From the NCBI GenBank assembly GCA_019635715.1, contig JAHBYY010000033.1, forward strand, positions 1 through 48,431: a stretch of 48,431 nucleotides of DNA, read 5' to 3'. Positions 32,326 through 40,031 of the stretch are shown here, in pieces (the stretch's first letter is position 1; every line of letters starts with the position of its first letter). Source of the DNA: Rhizobiaceae bacterium (GTDB lineage: Bacteria; Pseudomonadota; Alphaproteobacteria; Rhizobiales; Rhizobiaceae). Position numbers and translations under genes: made by a program. The notes beneath the pieces are model-generated. The model worked only from the letters and a program-made list of their open reading frames with translations, did not search any database and was not told the origin of the DNA.

Positions 32326-34098
32326 CTAGAACCGCCGCGCCACCGACACGGTGAAGATGCCCCATTCGTCGATGCGCTGGTCGATCTTCTCGAAGCCGGC
32401 GGCCGCGACCAACTGGTCCATCTCGCCTTGCGTGCGGCGGCGCATCACCCAGGCCTCGCCGCCACGGTGCGAGGTGAGGCTGCGGGCGATCATCTCCAAC
32501 TGCGGATGCCAGGGCTGGTTGGTATAGACGAGCAGGGCGCCGGGCTGCATGGCGGCCGCCAGGCCGGCGAGCGAACGGGCGATGAGCGCATTGTCGGGGA
32601 ACAGTTCGTAGAGGCCCGAGACGACGGCGAGGTCCGGCGGCGGATCGAGTGCGGCGAGGCCGTCGCGGTCGAAGGCGTCCGCCTTGCGGAAGGTGACGCT
32701 CGCCGGCAGGGAGCGCTGCGCGATCAGCGCCCGGCCCTTCTCGACATTGATGTCCGAATAATCGCGCAGCCGCACCGAGGCCGGCGGCTCGGGCAGCTTT
32801 GCGATCGCGTCGAGCACGTAGCGACCGTGGCCGGCGGCGATGTCGACGATGTGTAGCGGCCGGCCCGCCGCCTTCAGCGCCGCGGCGGCGTCGCCGATCA
32901 GTTCCTCCAGATGGATCTTGCGCTGGCGGATGCCGCGCCAGCCGATAGCGTCGAGGAAGGTGCGGTCGACCATCCTGCCGAGCGGGCCGATGCCGCGCGG
33001 CTGGTTTTCATAGACATAGTCGAGGGTCGAGCCGGAATCGAAGCCGGTCCGGACGCCTGTCGCGATGCCGGCCGAAACCCAGCCGCCCATGCGGATGAAG
33101 GCGCGGCTCAGTGCCCAGTAAAGACCCTTGGGCGAAAGCGGATCGAGCGGCGTCGCCAGACTGTCGGCCTCGTCGCGCGTCCAGCCGGCGCGGTGGGCGG
33201 CGGTCAGGTCCGGCACCGGTTCGGGCGCCGCCTCCTGGCGCAGGATGAAGTCGCGCGCCAGCGCCACCGCCTTTGCACGATCGAGTTCGCCCAGCGTGTC
33301 GTGGAAGAAGCCGGGCAGCACGTGCCGCTCCTTGGCGGGGCTCGCCAGATTGACGAAGAAGTCGTGCTGCGGGCCGTGGCGCACCACCCAGTCGGCTCCG
33401 GAGATCAGCAGTTGCGTCGGCACGGTGATGGCGCGGGCGTCGGCGACGACGCGCTCGGCATGATCGTAGAGGTCCAGCAGGATGTTGGAGGCGATCGGCC
33501 GGGTGATCAGCGGGTCGGCCTCGAAGGAGGCGATGCGCTGCGGATCATGGGTCAGGAAGCGCGCCTTGACGTAGGAATTGACGAAAAACCGCCCCTTGAT
33601 CTTCTGCCACAGAGCGATGCCGGCCCGCGCGAACGGCACGTATAGCTTTACCGAGAAGGCCGGCGAGGCGAGCACCAGGGCGCGGATTTTTGGCGCGTAG
33701 TCGTGGACCCAGGTGGCCGCTAGGACAGCGCCGACCGACTGCGCCACCACCGAGATGCGTCCTTCCTCGAAGCCGTCCTTGTCGCGGATCTCGCGCATGA
33801 AGGTTTCGACGTCGCGGACCGAGGCGGCGAAGGATGGCGAATAGCCGCGCTCGCCGGGCGAGCGGCCGTGGCCGCGCGCGTCCCAGGCATAGAAGGCGTG
33901 GTCCGGCAGCCGCATCTCCTCGACCAGATGGGCCATGCGCCCGCCATGCTCGTGGCCGCGGTGGAAGAGCACCACGGCGCCCTTCGGCTCCGGCGTCGCG
34001 GCGGGCCAGCAGCGGTAGAACAGTTCGGTGCCGTCATGGGTGCGGAAGGTGCGCTCGACCACGTCCGGACGCGGGAGGCGGGAAAAGTCGTCGCTCAT
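32326..34098 (-). CDS. Alpha/beta hydrolase fused to class I methyltransferase (YnbC-like)
   Basis: 590 residues, two enzymes in one chain. The N-terminal hydrolase (about 1-305) has the oxyanion turn VVLFHRGHEHGGR, the nucleophile elbow AQSVGAV, and a C-terminal His in GFFHDTLGE. The C-terminal methyltransferase (about 380-590) has motif I IVDIAAGHGRYVLDAI and later segments DLAVVSGLYELFPDN and QPGALLVYTNQPWHPQ. The same fusion is YnbC of E. coli. Presumably the hydrolase deacylates or transfers an acyl group of a lipid or precursor, and the methyltransferase methylates the head group; neither is established. ATG 34098 with GAGG upstream is preferred to an in-frame start at 34152, which overlaps the neighbouring gene. 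Confidence 0.9.
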   Translation of the reverse strand: MSDDFSRLPRPDVVERTFRTHDGTELFYRCWPAATPEPKGAVVLFHRGHEHGGRMAHLVEEMRLPDHAFYAWDARGHGRSPGERGYSPSFAASVRDVETFMREIRDKDGFEEGRISVVAQSVGAVLAATWVHDYAPKIRALVLASPAFSVKLYVPFARAGIALWQKIKGRFFVNSYVKARFLTHDPQRIASFEADPLITRPIASNILLDLYDHAERVVADARAITVPTQLLISGADWVVRHGPQHDFFVNLASPAKERHVLPGFFHDTLGELDRAKAVALARDFILRQEAAPEPVPDLTAAHRAGWTRDEADSLATPLDPLSPKGLYWALSRAFIRMGGWVSAGIATGVRTGFDSGSTLDYVYENQPRGIGPLGRMVDRTFLDAIGWRGIRQRKIHLEELIGDAAAALKAAGRPLHIVDIAAGHGRYVLDAIAKLPEPPASVRLRDYSDINVEKGRALIAQRSLPASVTFRKADAFDRDGLAALDPPPDLAVVSGLYELFPDNALIARSLAGLAAAMQPGALLVYTNQPWHPQLEMIARSLTSHRGGEAWVMRRRTQGEMDQLVAAAGFEKIDQRIDEWGIFTVSVARRF

Positions 34099-34132
34099 CG
34101 GAACCTCGGAGGGAACAGGTTGAAGGCACTGC

Positions 34133-34738
34133 TCACGAAACGGCCCGGACACCCGCGCCGACGCGGTTGACGACGGTGATCATGGATAGCAGGGCGAGCG
34201 CCGGGAACACCAGCGGCGCGACCGTATCGACGAGGAAATGCAGGCTGAGCAGCACGGCGATCAGCCCGAGGGCGAAGGCGCGGTCGCTTTTGCCGAACGG
34301 ACCGGCATAGTTGCGGCCGACGCCCGCCGCGACGCCGAGCACGCCGGCATATTCGGAGACCAGCGCGCAGACGGCGAAGGCGACGACGCCCCAGACGCCG
34401 AAACCCGGCACGGCGGCGAAGGCGAGGATGAGCGCGGTGTCGGAGACCACGTCGCACAGTTCGTTCAGATACATGCCGAGCCGCGAGGCCTGGCCGTGTT
34501 CCCTGGCCAGCATGCCGTCGACGGCGTTGAGCGCCATGCGCAGGAACAGAACCAGCGGCACCAGCAGATAAACCGGGCGCGACAGCGGGAAAGCGGCGAG
34601 CAGGCCCGCCGTCGCCAGCGACAGGGCAGCGGCGGCGAGGGTGACCTGGTTGGCGGTGATGCCCCTTGCGGCGAGGTTTTCCACCAGCGGACGCAGTCGC
34701 GCCTGGAAGGCCGGTTTCAGATCGTAGAGCGTCGCCAT
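34133..34738 (-). CDS. CDP-alcohol phosphatidyltransferase (YnbA-like)
   Basis: 201-residue membrane enzyme that would join a polar alcohol to the phosphatidyl group of CDP-diacylglycerol. The family motif is recognisable around residues 71-96 (NAVDGMLAR...GMYLNELCD), but two of the four metal-binding Asp positions are Asn (N71 and N92), while D74 and D96 are kept. As I recall, E. coli YnbA has the same Asn substitutions, so this is a subfamily trait rather than damage. Several transmembrane helices surround the motif. First gene of the operon, divergent from a TetR gene, with three operator-like palindromes upstream. Alcohol acceptor unknown. Confidence 0.9.
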   Translation of the reverse strand: MATLYDLKPAFQARLRPLVENLAARGITANQVTLAAAALSLATAGLLAAFPLSRPVYLLVPLVLFLRMALNAVDGMLAREHGQASRLGMYLNELCDVVSDTALILAFAAVPGFGVWGVVAFAVCALVSEYAGVLGVAAGVGRNYAGPFGKSDRAFALGLIAVLLSLHFLVDTVAPLVFPALALLSMITVVNRVGAGVRAVS

Positions 34739-34768
34739 GGCGCGGTTTCCCCCCGGGGCGCATTGACT

Positions 34769-34837
34769 TGAACAACGTTCATGATATCTCTGCCATGGAA
34801 ATGAACGTCGTTCAAGGATTATTTTGAACGGCGTTCA
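34769..34837. promoter_or_regulatory. Three 13-bp operators between the lipid operon and its TetR gene
   Basis: Three copies of TGAACNNNGTTCA, each a perfect palindrome apart from the central three bases: TGAACAACGTTCA (34769-34781), TGAACGTCGTTCA (34802-34814) and TGAACGGCGTTCA (34825-34837). Centres are 33 and 23 bases apart, close to whole turns of DNA. They fill the short divergent control region and are the probable binding sites of the TetR protein encoded at 34862. Confidence 0.82.
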
Positions 34838-34861
34838 CGGGAGGGCGACGGAGACCGGCGG

Positions 34862-35488
34862 GTGACGGGCAAGACCCAGAAGCGGCGCGAGGCGCTGCGC
34901 GCGGCGCTGATCGAGGCGGCGGAACGGCGCATCGCCGACAGCGGCTTCCGCGGCCTGACCGCGCGCGACCTGGCGAAGGAGGTCGGCTGCGCGGTGGGCG
35001 CCATCTACACGATCTTTCGCGACATGGACGCGCTGGCCGCCGCCGTCAACGCGCGCACCACGGCGCGGCTGGAGCAGGCGGTGGCAATCGCCCTTGCCGG
35101 CGAAACCGACGGGGACGCCAGGCGTCAGCTCGTGCTGCTCGGCCAGACCTATTTCGGCTTCGTGCTCGACAATCCGCGCCTGTGGTCGGCGATCTTCGAA
35201 CTCGGCTATCGCGGCGAGGGCGACGATCTGAAGCCGGAAGCGGAACATGCCCGCCTGATCGGCCACGTCGCGAGGCCGCTGGAGCGGCTGCTGCCGGACA
35301 TGGAGGCGGCGCGGCGCCTCCTGGTGGCGCGCTCGCTGTTCGCCGCCGTGCACGGCATCGTCAGTCTCGGCCAGCAGTCGCGCTTCATGCCGGTGCCGCC
35401 GTCCGAAGTTTCGGCGCAGATCGCCTTCATCATCGAAGCCTTCTGCGACGGTGCGGTCCGGCGCCGGCAAGGCGAGCGGGAAGCTTAA
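34862..35488 (+). CDS. TetR-family repressor of the lipid operon
   Basis: 208 residues from GTG 34862, with GGAGACC about ten bases upstream. The N-terminal HTH (about residues 8-55) reads RREALRAALIEAAERRIADS, then LTARDLAKEVGCAVGAIYTIF. The ligand-binding half contains LVLLGQTYFGFVLDNPRLWSAIFE and HGIVSLGQQSRF. Divergent from the YnbA-like gene, with three palindromes in between; autoregulation and control of the lipid operon are the natural inference. The inducer may be a fatty-acyl or lipid molecule, which is speculation from context. Confidence 0.9.
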   Translation: MTGKTQKRREALRAALIEAAERRIADSGFRGLTARDLAKEVGCAVGAIYTIFRDMDALAAAVNARTTARLEQAVAIALAGETDGDARRQLVLLGQTYFGFVLDNPRLWSAIFELGYRGEGDDLKPEAEHARLIGHVARPLERLLPDMEAARRLLVARSLFAAVHGIVSLGQQSRFMPVPPSEVSAQIAFIIEAFCDGAVRRRQGEREA

Positions 35489-35666
35489 TTTTCGGTCAAT
35501 CCGCTGCCCGGAGGCGCGGCAATGAGCCTTGCAATTGTGCATTTCGGCCATGCAAACCCGGCAATTCAAAAAGGCCGCGCGCCGCACTATTTCAGCGTCG
35601 TCAAGAGAACATTGGAAGCGATCGGCAAGGGCCGGTCACTGGCAAGAAGAACGAAAGAGTACGACC

Positions 35667-35810
35667 ATGAACCTCCTCCGCAACTACCGCAACTGGCGCC
35701 GTTACCGCGACACCGTCAACGAGCTGAGCCGCCTGTCCAACCGCGAGCTCGCCGACCTCGGCATCACCCGCTCCGAGATCGTTTCCGTCGCCTCCAAGGG
35801 CCGCGTCTGA
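35667..35810 (+). CDS. DUF1127 small basic protein
   Basis: 47 residues. The DUF1127 core LSRLSNRELADLGITRSEIV is complete, preceded by a basic N-terminus (MNLLRNYRNWRRYRD). Such proteins in alphaproteobacteria are small RNA-binding or regulatory peptides linked to stress and nutrient responses, though the role of this copy is not known. Start fixed by family length. Two terminator-like hairpins follow. Confidence 0.93.
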   Translation: MNLLRNYRNWRRYRDTVNELSRLSNRELADLGITRSEIVSVASKGRV

Positions 35811-35854
35811 TCTCAATTGTCCGCGCGGCTTTCCTCCCGGCCGCCGCGACAACA

Positions 35855-35889
35855 CCGGCACTCCGTTTCCCCCGGGTGCCGGAGTTTTT
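35855..35889 (+). terminator. Terminator-like hairpin 1 after DUF1127
   Basis: CCGGCAC (35855-35861) pairs with GTGCCGG (35876-35882), followed by AGTTTTTC. An alternative pairing ACTCCG/CGGAGT uses overlapping bases. Confidence 0.65.
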
Positions 35890-35891
35890 CC

Positions 35892-35922
35892 AGAACCCCG
35901 CAGCCTCGCTGCGGGGTTCTTT
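35892..35922 (+). terminator. Rho-independent terminator 2 after DUF1127
   Basis: A perfect 12-base stem AGAACCCCGCAG / CTGCGGGGTTCT with loop CCTCG and a following TT. It also stands at the 3' end of the convergent BrnA-like gene, so it may serve both strands. Confidence 0.78.
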
Positions 35923-35954
35923 ACGTTTCGGCTCCCGGCCGTACCGAAGGTCGA

Positions 35955-36239
35955 TCAGTCGTCGTTGGTGGCGTTGAGGTCTTCGGGACGCTTTCCGGAA
36001 TCACCGGATCGATCGAGCCCGGCCGCCGCGCGCAGCGCCGCATTGATCCGGTCCTGCCAGCCGGGACCGTCGGCCTGGAAATGGTCGAGCACGTCGCGGT
36101 CGATGCGCAGCGAGACAGTTTCGCGCGCCGCCGCGACGATCGGCGCGCGGGGGTCCGGCGCAGGCCCCCTGGGCACCGGCTTGAACAGGCTTTCCGCCGC
36201 TTTCAACGGATCGCTCGGGCGTCGCGTCGGGCCGGCCAT
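35955..36239 (-). CDS. BrnA-like antitoxin-type protein without partner
   Basis: 94 residues. The C-terminal half TVSLRIDRDVLDHFQADGPG then WQDRINAALRAA is the ribbon-helix-helix pattern of the BrnA antitoxin family. No BrnT toxin gene lies next to it on either side. Such solitary copies are frequent in rhizobia, from memory. Start at 36239 follows from the reading frame; no alternative was preferred. DNA binding, probably to its own promoter, is expected by family. Confidence 0.8.
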   Translation of the reverse strand: MAGPTRRPSDPLKAAESLFKPVPRGPAPDPRAPIVAAARETVSLRIDRDVLDHFQADGPGWQDRINAALRAAAGLDRSGDSGKRPEDLNATNDD

Positions 36240-36356
36240 GGCAGTCTCCTCGGTTGTTCAGCCAATATGCGTCGGACGCAATTGTTGCGGCACGCGGCGC
36301 GATGCGCAACAGGGGGCGGGGCAATGATCCCGCCGATCCGTTCAGGAGTTCGTCGC

Positions 36357-36716
36357 ATGCCACATCCAGTCTCGCCGGCCCTGCTTTTTGCCGGTGGCAT
36401 CAACGGTGCGCTCGGTGTCGCCCTGTCGGCGGTGGCCGCGCATGCGGGGGGACCGAATCTCGGCGTTGCCGCGTCGCTGCTGCTCGCCCATGCGCCGGCG
36501 CTTCTGGCCCTGTCGCTCGTCAACATGCGCGTTGCGGCGCTGGCGGGCTACGGGCTTGTGCTCGGCCTGCTGCTGTTCTGCGGCGATCTCGTCACGCGGG
36601 ACCTGCTGGGCCAAAAACTCTTTCCGATGGCCGCGCCGGCGGGCGGGATCGTGCTGATCGCGGCCTGGCTGGCCGTCGCCGTGTCGGCCTTGCCGGGCCG
36701 CCGCGCCCGCACTTGA
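36357..36716 (+). CDS. DUF423 membrane protein
   Basis: 119-residue protein with four predicted helices, of the DUF423 family: it begins MPHPVSPALLFAGGINGALG, and later has YGLVLGLLLFCGDLVTRDLL. AGGAG lies eight bases before ATG 36357; an in-frame ATG at 36324 is less well placed. Function unknown for the family. Confidence 0.85.
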   Translation: MPHPVSPALLFAGGINGALGVALSAVAAHAGGPNLGVAASLLLAHAPALLALSLVNMRVAALAGYGLVLGLLLFCGDLVTRDLLGQKLFPMAAPAGGIVLIAAWLAVAVSALPGRRART

Positions 36717-36750
36717 GAGTCCGAGGTGCAGGGCATGACGGAAGCCGAGG

Positions 36751-37191
36751 TCAGCCGAGCCACCACAGCGTCATCGCCGTCAGAACCACATACCGGCCGG
36801 TCTTGGCGACCGCGACGAGCAGAATGAAGCTCCACAGCGGCTCGCGCAGCACGCCGGCCGCGACGGTCAGGGCATCGCCGCCGATCGGCGCCCAACTGAG
36901 CAGCAGGCTCCAGCGGCCCCATCTGCGGTACCAGTCGCTGGCCCGCCGCAGCGCCTGCGGACTGGCAGGAAACCAGCGGCGGTCCGCGAAATGCTGAACG
37001 CCGCGGCCGAGCCCCCAGTTGACCACTGCGCCGAGGACGTTGCCGGCGGACGCGACCGCGACGAGCAGCCAGGCCGGCAGGCTGCCCGCGACGAGCAGAG
37101 CCATGAGTGCAGCCTCCGACTGCGCCGGCAGGATCGTCGCCGCGACGAAGGAGATGGCGAACAGCCCGCCGAGCATCCACAAAGCGTCCAC
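36751..37191 (-). CDS. YqaA / DedA-like membrane protein
   Basis: 146 residues with hydrophobic segments throughout. SFVAATILPAQSEAALMALL and the Gly-rich AVASAGNVLGAVVNWGLGRG are typical of the YqaA branch of the DedA/VTT superfamily, whose members help flip or distribute polar lipids in the inner membrane. Convergent with the DUF423 gene. Two kb from the lipid operon, but not in it; no direct link is shown. Confidence 0.88.
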   Translation of the reverse strand: MDALWMLGGLFAISFVAATILPAQSEAALMALLVAGSLPAWLLVAVASAGNVLGAVVNWGLGRGVQHFADRRWFPASPQALRRASDWYRRWGRWSLLLSWAPIGGDALTVAAGVLREPLWSFILLVAVAKTGRYVVLTAMTLWWLG

Positions 37192-37384
37192 GCATCGTTC
37201 CCTTTCCGGCGCCGGCCCACCCTTTCCGAGCCGCGCCGCGCTGGCAAGGCTGTGGAGCCCGCCGCGATGTGTCGCGCCCTATCGAGCTTTGCACCGAGGG
37301 AGGCCACGAAGCTGGGGAAAGGCTGCGCCCGCGTGGACAAAAGCCGGCCGAGTGTTAGGATGGGCTTGTAGATCGGGGGCGGGC

Positions 37385-39664
37385 ATGGCTGATTTTACCT
37401 ATCTGGCAAGTTTTTCCTATTGGTTGAACGGCGATTTCACTCTCGACGAGATGACGGGAACGTCGACGAGTTATACAATTGACAATGGCTCATTCAAGTT
37501 CGTCTTTTCAGGTATAAATTTCAGCTACCAATCCGGACTTGGCGTCGGTGGAACCGTAAATTCCCTCGATGTGTATGTCGGAGGTATCGGAATCCTGAAT
37601 ATATCTGGCTTGGCGTCTTCATTAGGACGCGTCTCAGATCTCTTTCAGACTGGATATTACGATGATTTGTACAATCTTGACCTGAGAGTTATCCTTCCGC
37701 ACCTGCTTGTCGGCTCCGACACGGTCACATCCGCGGTCGCAACGGCGGCTCTCGTCGGCTTCGAGGGCGACGACACGTTGAGTGCCATGAACGTCGCCGA
37801 GGCGGACACGGTGTTCGTCGGAGGTCGCGGTTCCGACACGTTCAACGGCGGCTTGGGTGCCGACACGCTGGTGTATACCGGCGTCGTTGCGGATTTGCCC
37901 TCTCAGGGCGTCACTTTGAACGCCGAGACGGGCAACGCGGTGGATCCGTGGGGCTTCACGGACAAATTCACGAACATCGAGGGCTTCGTGGGCTCGATCT
38001 TCGGAGATACGTTGCTCGGCAGCTCCCGCGACGAGTGGTTCGATGGCGGCGCCGGCGGCGATATCATCGACGGCGGCGATGGCATCGATACCGTGAAGTT
38101 CATGCCGTCATTGGGCGACGGCCAAGTTTACACGTTCGGATATTATCCCGTCACCGTGGATCTGTCCCAGAACTACGCCATCGACAATTTCAAGCGCCGC
38201 GACACGCTGTACAACGTCGAGAATATCGTCGGCACCGCCGACATCTCCTTCGGCGGCGACAAGCTGACCGGAAACGACGGCGCCAACGTCATCGACGGCA
38301 ATGGCGGCATCGACACGATGACCGGGCTGAAGGGCGACGACACCTACCATGTCTACGACATGAAGTCGGTGATCGTCGAGAAGGCCGGGGAAGGGACGAA
38401 GGACACGGTACTCGCACACAGCAGCTACGACCTCGTGGCGGGCGTCGAGGTCGAGTCTCTCAGGATCTACGACCCGGACTGCTCCTGCACGATCCATCTC
38501 TATGGCAACGAGTTCAGCCAGGAGATCATCGGCAATCAGGGCGACACAATTCTCTCGGACGGCGGCAAGGGGGGCGCCGATACGCTGAGGGGGCTCGGCG
38601 GCAACGATACCTACCGCGTCTACAATTCCGGCGACGTCATATTCGAAGGGGCCACCGAGGGCACCAGCGATACGGTGCAGGCGTATACGAGCTACGCGCT
38701 CGGCAAAGGCGTCTACATCGAGACGCTGAAGACCGGCGACGGCAATGGGTCCGCCGCGATCGACCTGACCGGCAACGAACTGGCGCAGACGATCACCGGC
38801 AACAAGGGCATCAATTTCATCCGGGGCAATGGCGGAGCCGATACCATGACCGGCGGTGCCGGCGGCGACACCTTCGTCTATGCGAGCCGTGCCGACTCGA
38901 CCTATGCCACGGCCGGCCGCGACCTTATCAAGGATTTCACCGTTGGAACCGACAAGATCGATCTCGCCCTGATCGATGCCAACACGCTGCTGACCGGCAA
39001 CCAGGACTTCCTGTGGATCGGCAAGGACGAGTTCACTGGGGTTGCCGGGGAACTCCGCTACGCCACCGGCACGAAGAACACGGTGATCTATGGCGATGCC
39101 AACGGCAACAAGGCGGTCGACTTCGCCATCACGCTCACCGGCATCAAGACCCTGTCCGAACTCGATTTCCTCGGCATCGAAAGCAAGAAGGCCGCCTATG
39201 GCGGGCACCTGTACGAGGTGATCGACAACGGCACGCCGCTCGCCTGGCTGGATGCGGCGCAGAAGGCGAAGGACATGGGAGGCCATCTCGCCACCATCTC
39301 CAGCGAAGGCGAGAACGATTTCGTCTTCGGGCTGATCAAGGATCACCCGGAATACTGGTCTCCCGGCGGTGGCTATGGCAGCTATCTCGGCGGCTACCGG
39401 CCGCTGAGCACGGAAGGCCCGGTCGCCGACGGCTGGAAATGGGTGACTGGAGAGGCGTTCAGCTTCACCAAGTGGAGCCCTAACGAGCCCAACAGCCCGG
39501 AAGAGACCGTCCTGCACTACATCTTCCCCGAGAAGGGAACGGGCGTGTGGAACAATATGCCGCCCGAAGGCAATCCGAATTTCCCGCTGGCCACCTTCAT
39601 CGTCGAGTATGACGGGCTTTCGTCGATCATTCCGACGACGACCGAGCTCTTCGGACCCGTATAG
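37385..39664 (+). CDS. Secreted RTX calcium-binding protein with C-type-lectin domain
   Basis: 759 residues, no Sec signal. A unique N-terminal domain of about 115 residues (AT-richer DNA) is followed by RTX blocks: near residue 147 (GGRGSDTFNGGLGADTL), 220 (GGAGGDIIDGGDGIDTV), 295, 402 and 480 (GNGGADTMTGGAGGDTF). The C-terminal 150 residues form a C-type-lectin-like domain: GGHLYEVIDNGTPLAWLDAA, WKWVTGEAFSFTKWSPNEPN and VWNNMPPEG. The EPN motif (about residue 700) and WNN (about 721) are the calcium and sugar-coordinating motifs of mannose-type lectins. The domain lacks the usual Cys pairs. It is likely an adhesin or sugar-binding exoprotein exported by type I secretion. Its stop is 34 bases from the 3' end of tRNA-Arg. 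Confidence 0.88.
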   Translation: MADFTYLASFSYWLNGDFTLDEMTGTSTSYTIDNGSFKFVFSGINFSYQSGLGVGGTVNSLDVYVGGIGILNISGLASSLGRVSDLFQTGYYDDLYNLDLRVILPHLLVGSDTVTSAVATAALVGFEGDDTLSAMNVAEADTVFVGGRGSDTFNGGLGADTLVYTGVVADLPSQGVTLNAETGNAVDPWGFTDKFTNIEGFVGSIFGDTLLGSSRDEWFDGGAGGDIIDGGDGIDTVKFMPSLGDGQVYTFGYYPVTVDLSQNYAIDNFKRRDTLYNVENIVGTADISFGGDKLTGNDGANVIDGNGGIDTMTGLKGDDTYHVYDMKSVIVEKAGEGTKDTVLAHSSYDLVAGVEVESLRIYDPDCSCTIHLYGNEFSQEIIGNQGDTILSDGGKGGADTLRGLGGNDTYRVYNSGDVIFEGATEGTSDTVQAYTSYALGKGVYIETLKTGDGNGSAAIDLTGNELAQTITGNKGINFIRGNGGADTMTGGAGGDTFVYASRADSTYATAGRDLIKDFTVGTDKIDLALIDANTLLTGNQDFLWIGKDEFTGVAGELRYATGTKNTVIYGDANGNKAVDFAITLTGIKTLSELDFLGIESKKAAYGGHLYEVIDNGTPLAWLDAAQKAKDMGGHLATISSEGENDFVFGLIKDHPEYWSPGGGYGSYLGGYRPLSTEGPVADGWKWVTGEAFSFTKWSPNEPNSPEETVLHYIFPEKGTGVWNNMPPEGNPNFPLATFIVEYDGLSSIIPTTTELFGPV

Positions 39665-39698
39665 GGTGGCGAACGCTTGCCGGTGAAAAATCCAGCCG

Positions 39699-39775
39699 TG
39701 GCGTCCCGGAAGGGATTCGAACCCCTGACCCCAAGTTTAGGAAACTTGTGCTCTATCCTACTGAGCTACCGGGAC
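39699..39775 (-). tRNA. tRNA-Arg (anticodon CCT)
   Basis: Minus-strand cloverleaf: acceptor GTCCCGG/CCGGGAC, anticodon arm CAAGT TTCCTAA ACTTG giving CCT, T arm AGGGG TTCGAAT CCCTT (final pair G-U type), discriminator G and encoded CCA (39701-39699). The 256 bases from 39776 to 40031, before lysC, hold no other gene I can support. Confidence 0.95.
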
Positions 39776-40031
39776 CTGCCGACCTCTGTGCCACACGCAG
39801 GCGCACTGCGGCGGCGGCATGCCCCCTAGATGCCCCGAACGTCTTTGCGGATCAAGAGCCCTGGCGCCGGCGAACCGCGGATTCGGTCGGAAGCTGCGCG
39901 GGGCGCGACCTTGCGGTCGCATGGCGATTTGGCTAAGGAGGCCGCGCATTCGGCGGCGGCCGTTCGGGCGCCTCAACCTGCTTCCCAGGCCTTCCGAGCC
40001 CAGGAACATCCTGACAGGGCATTCGCTTCGC

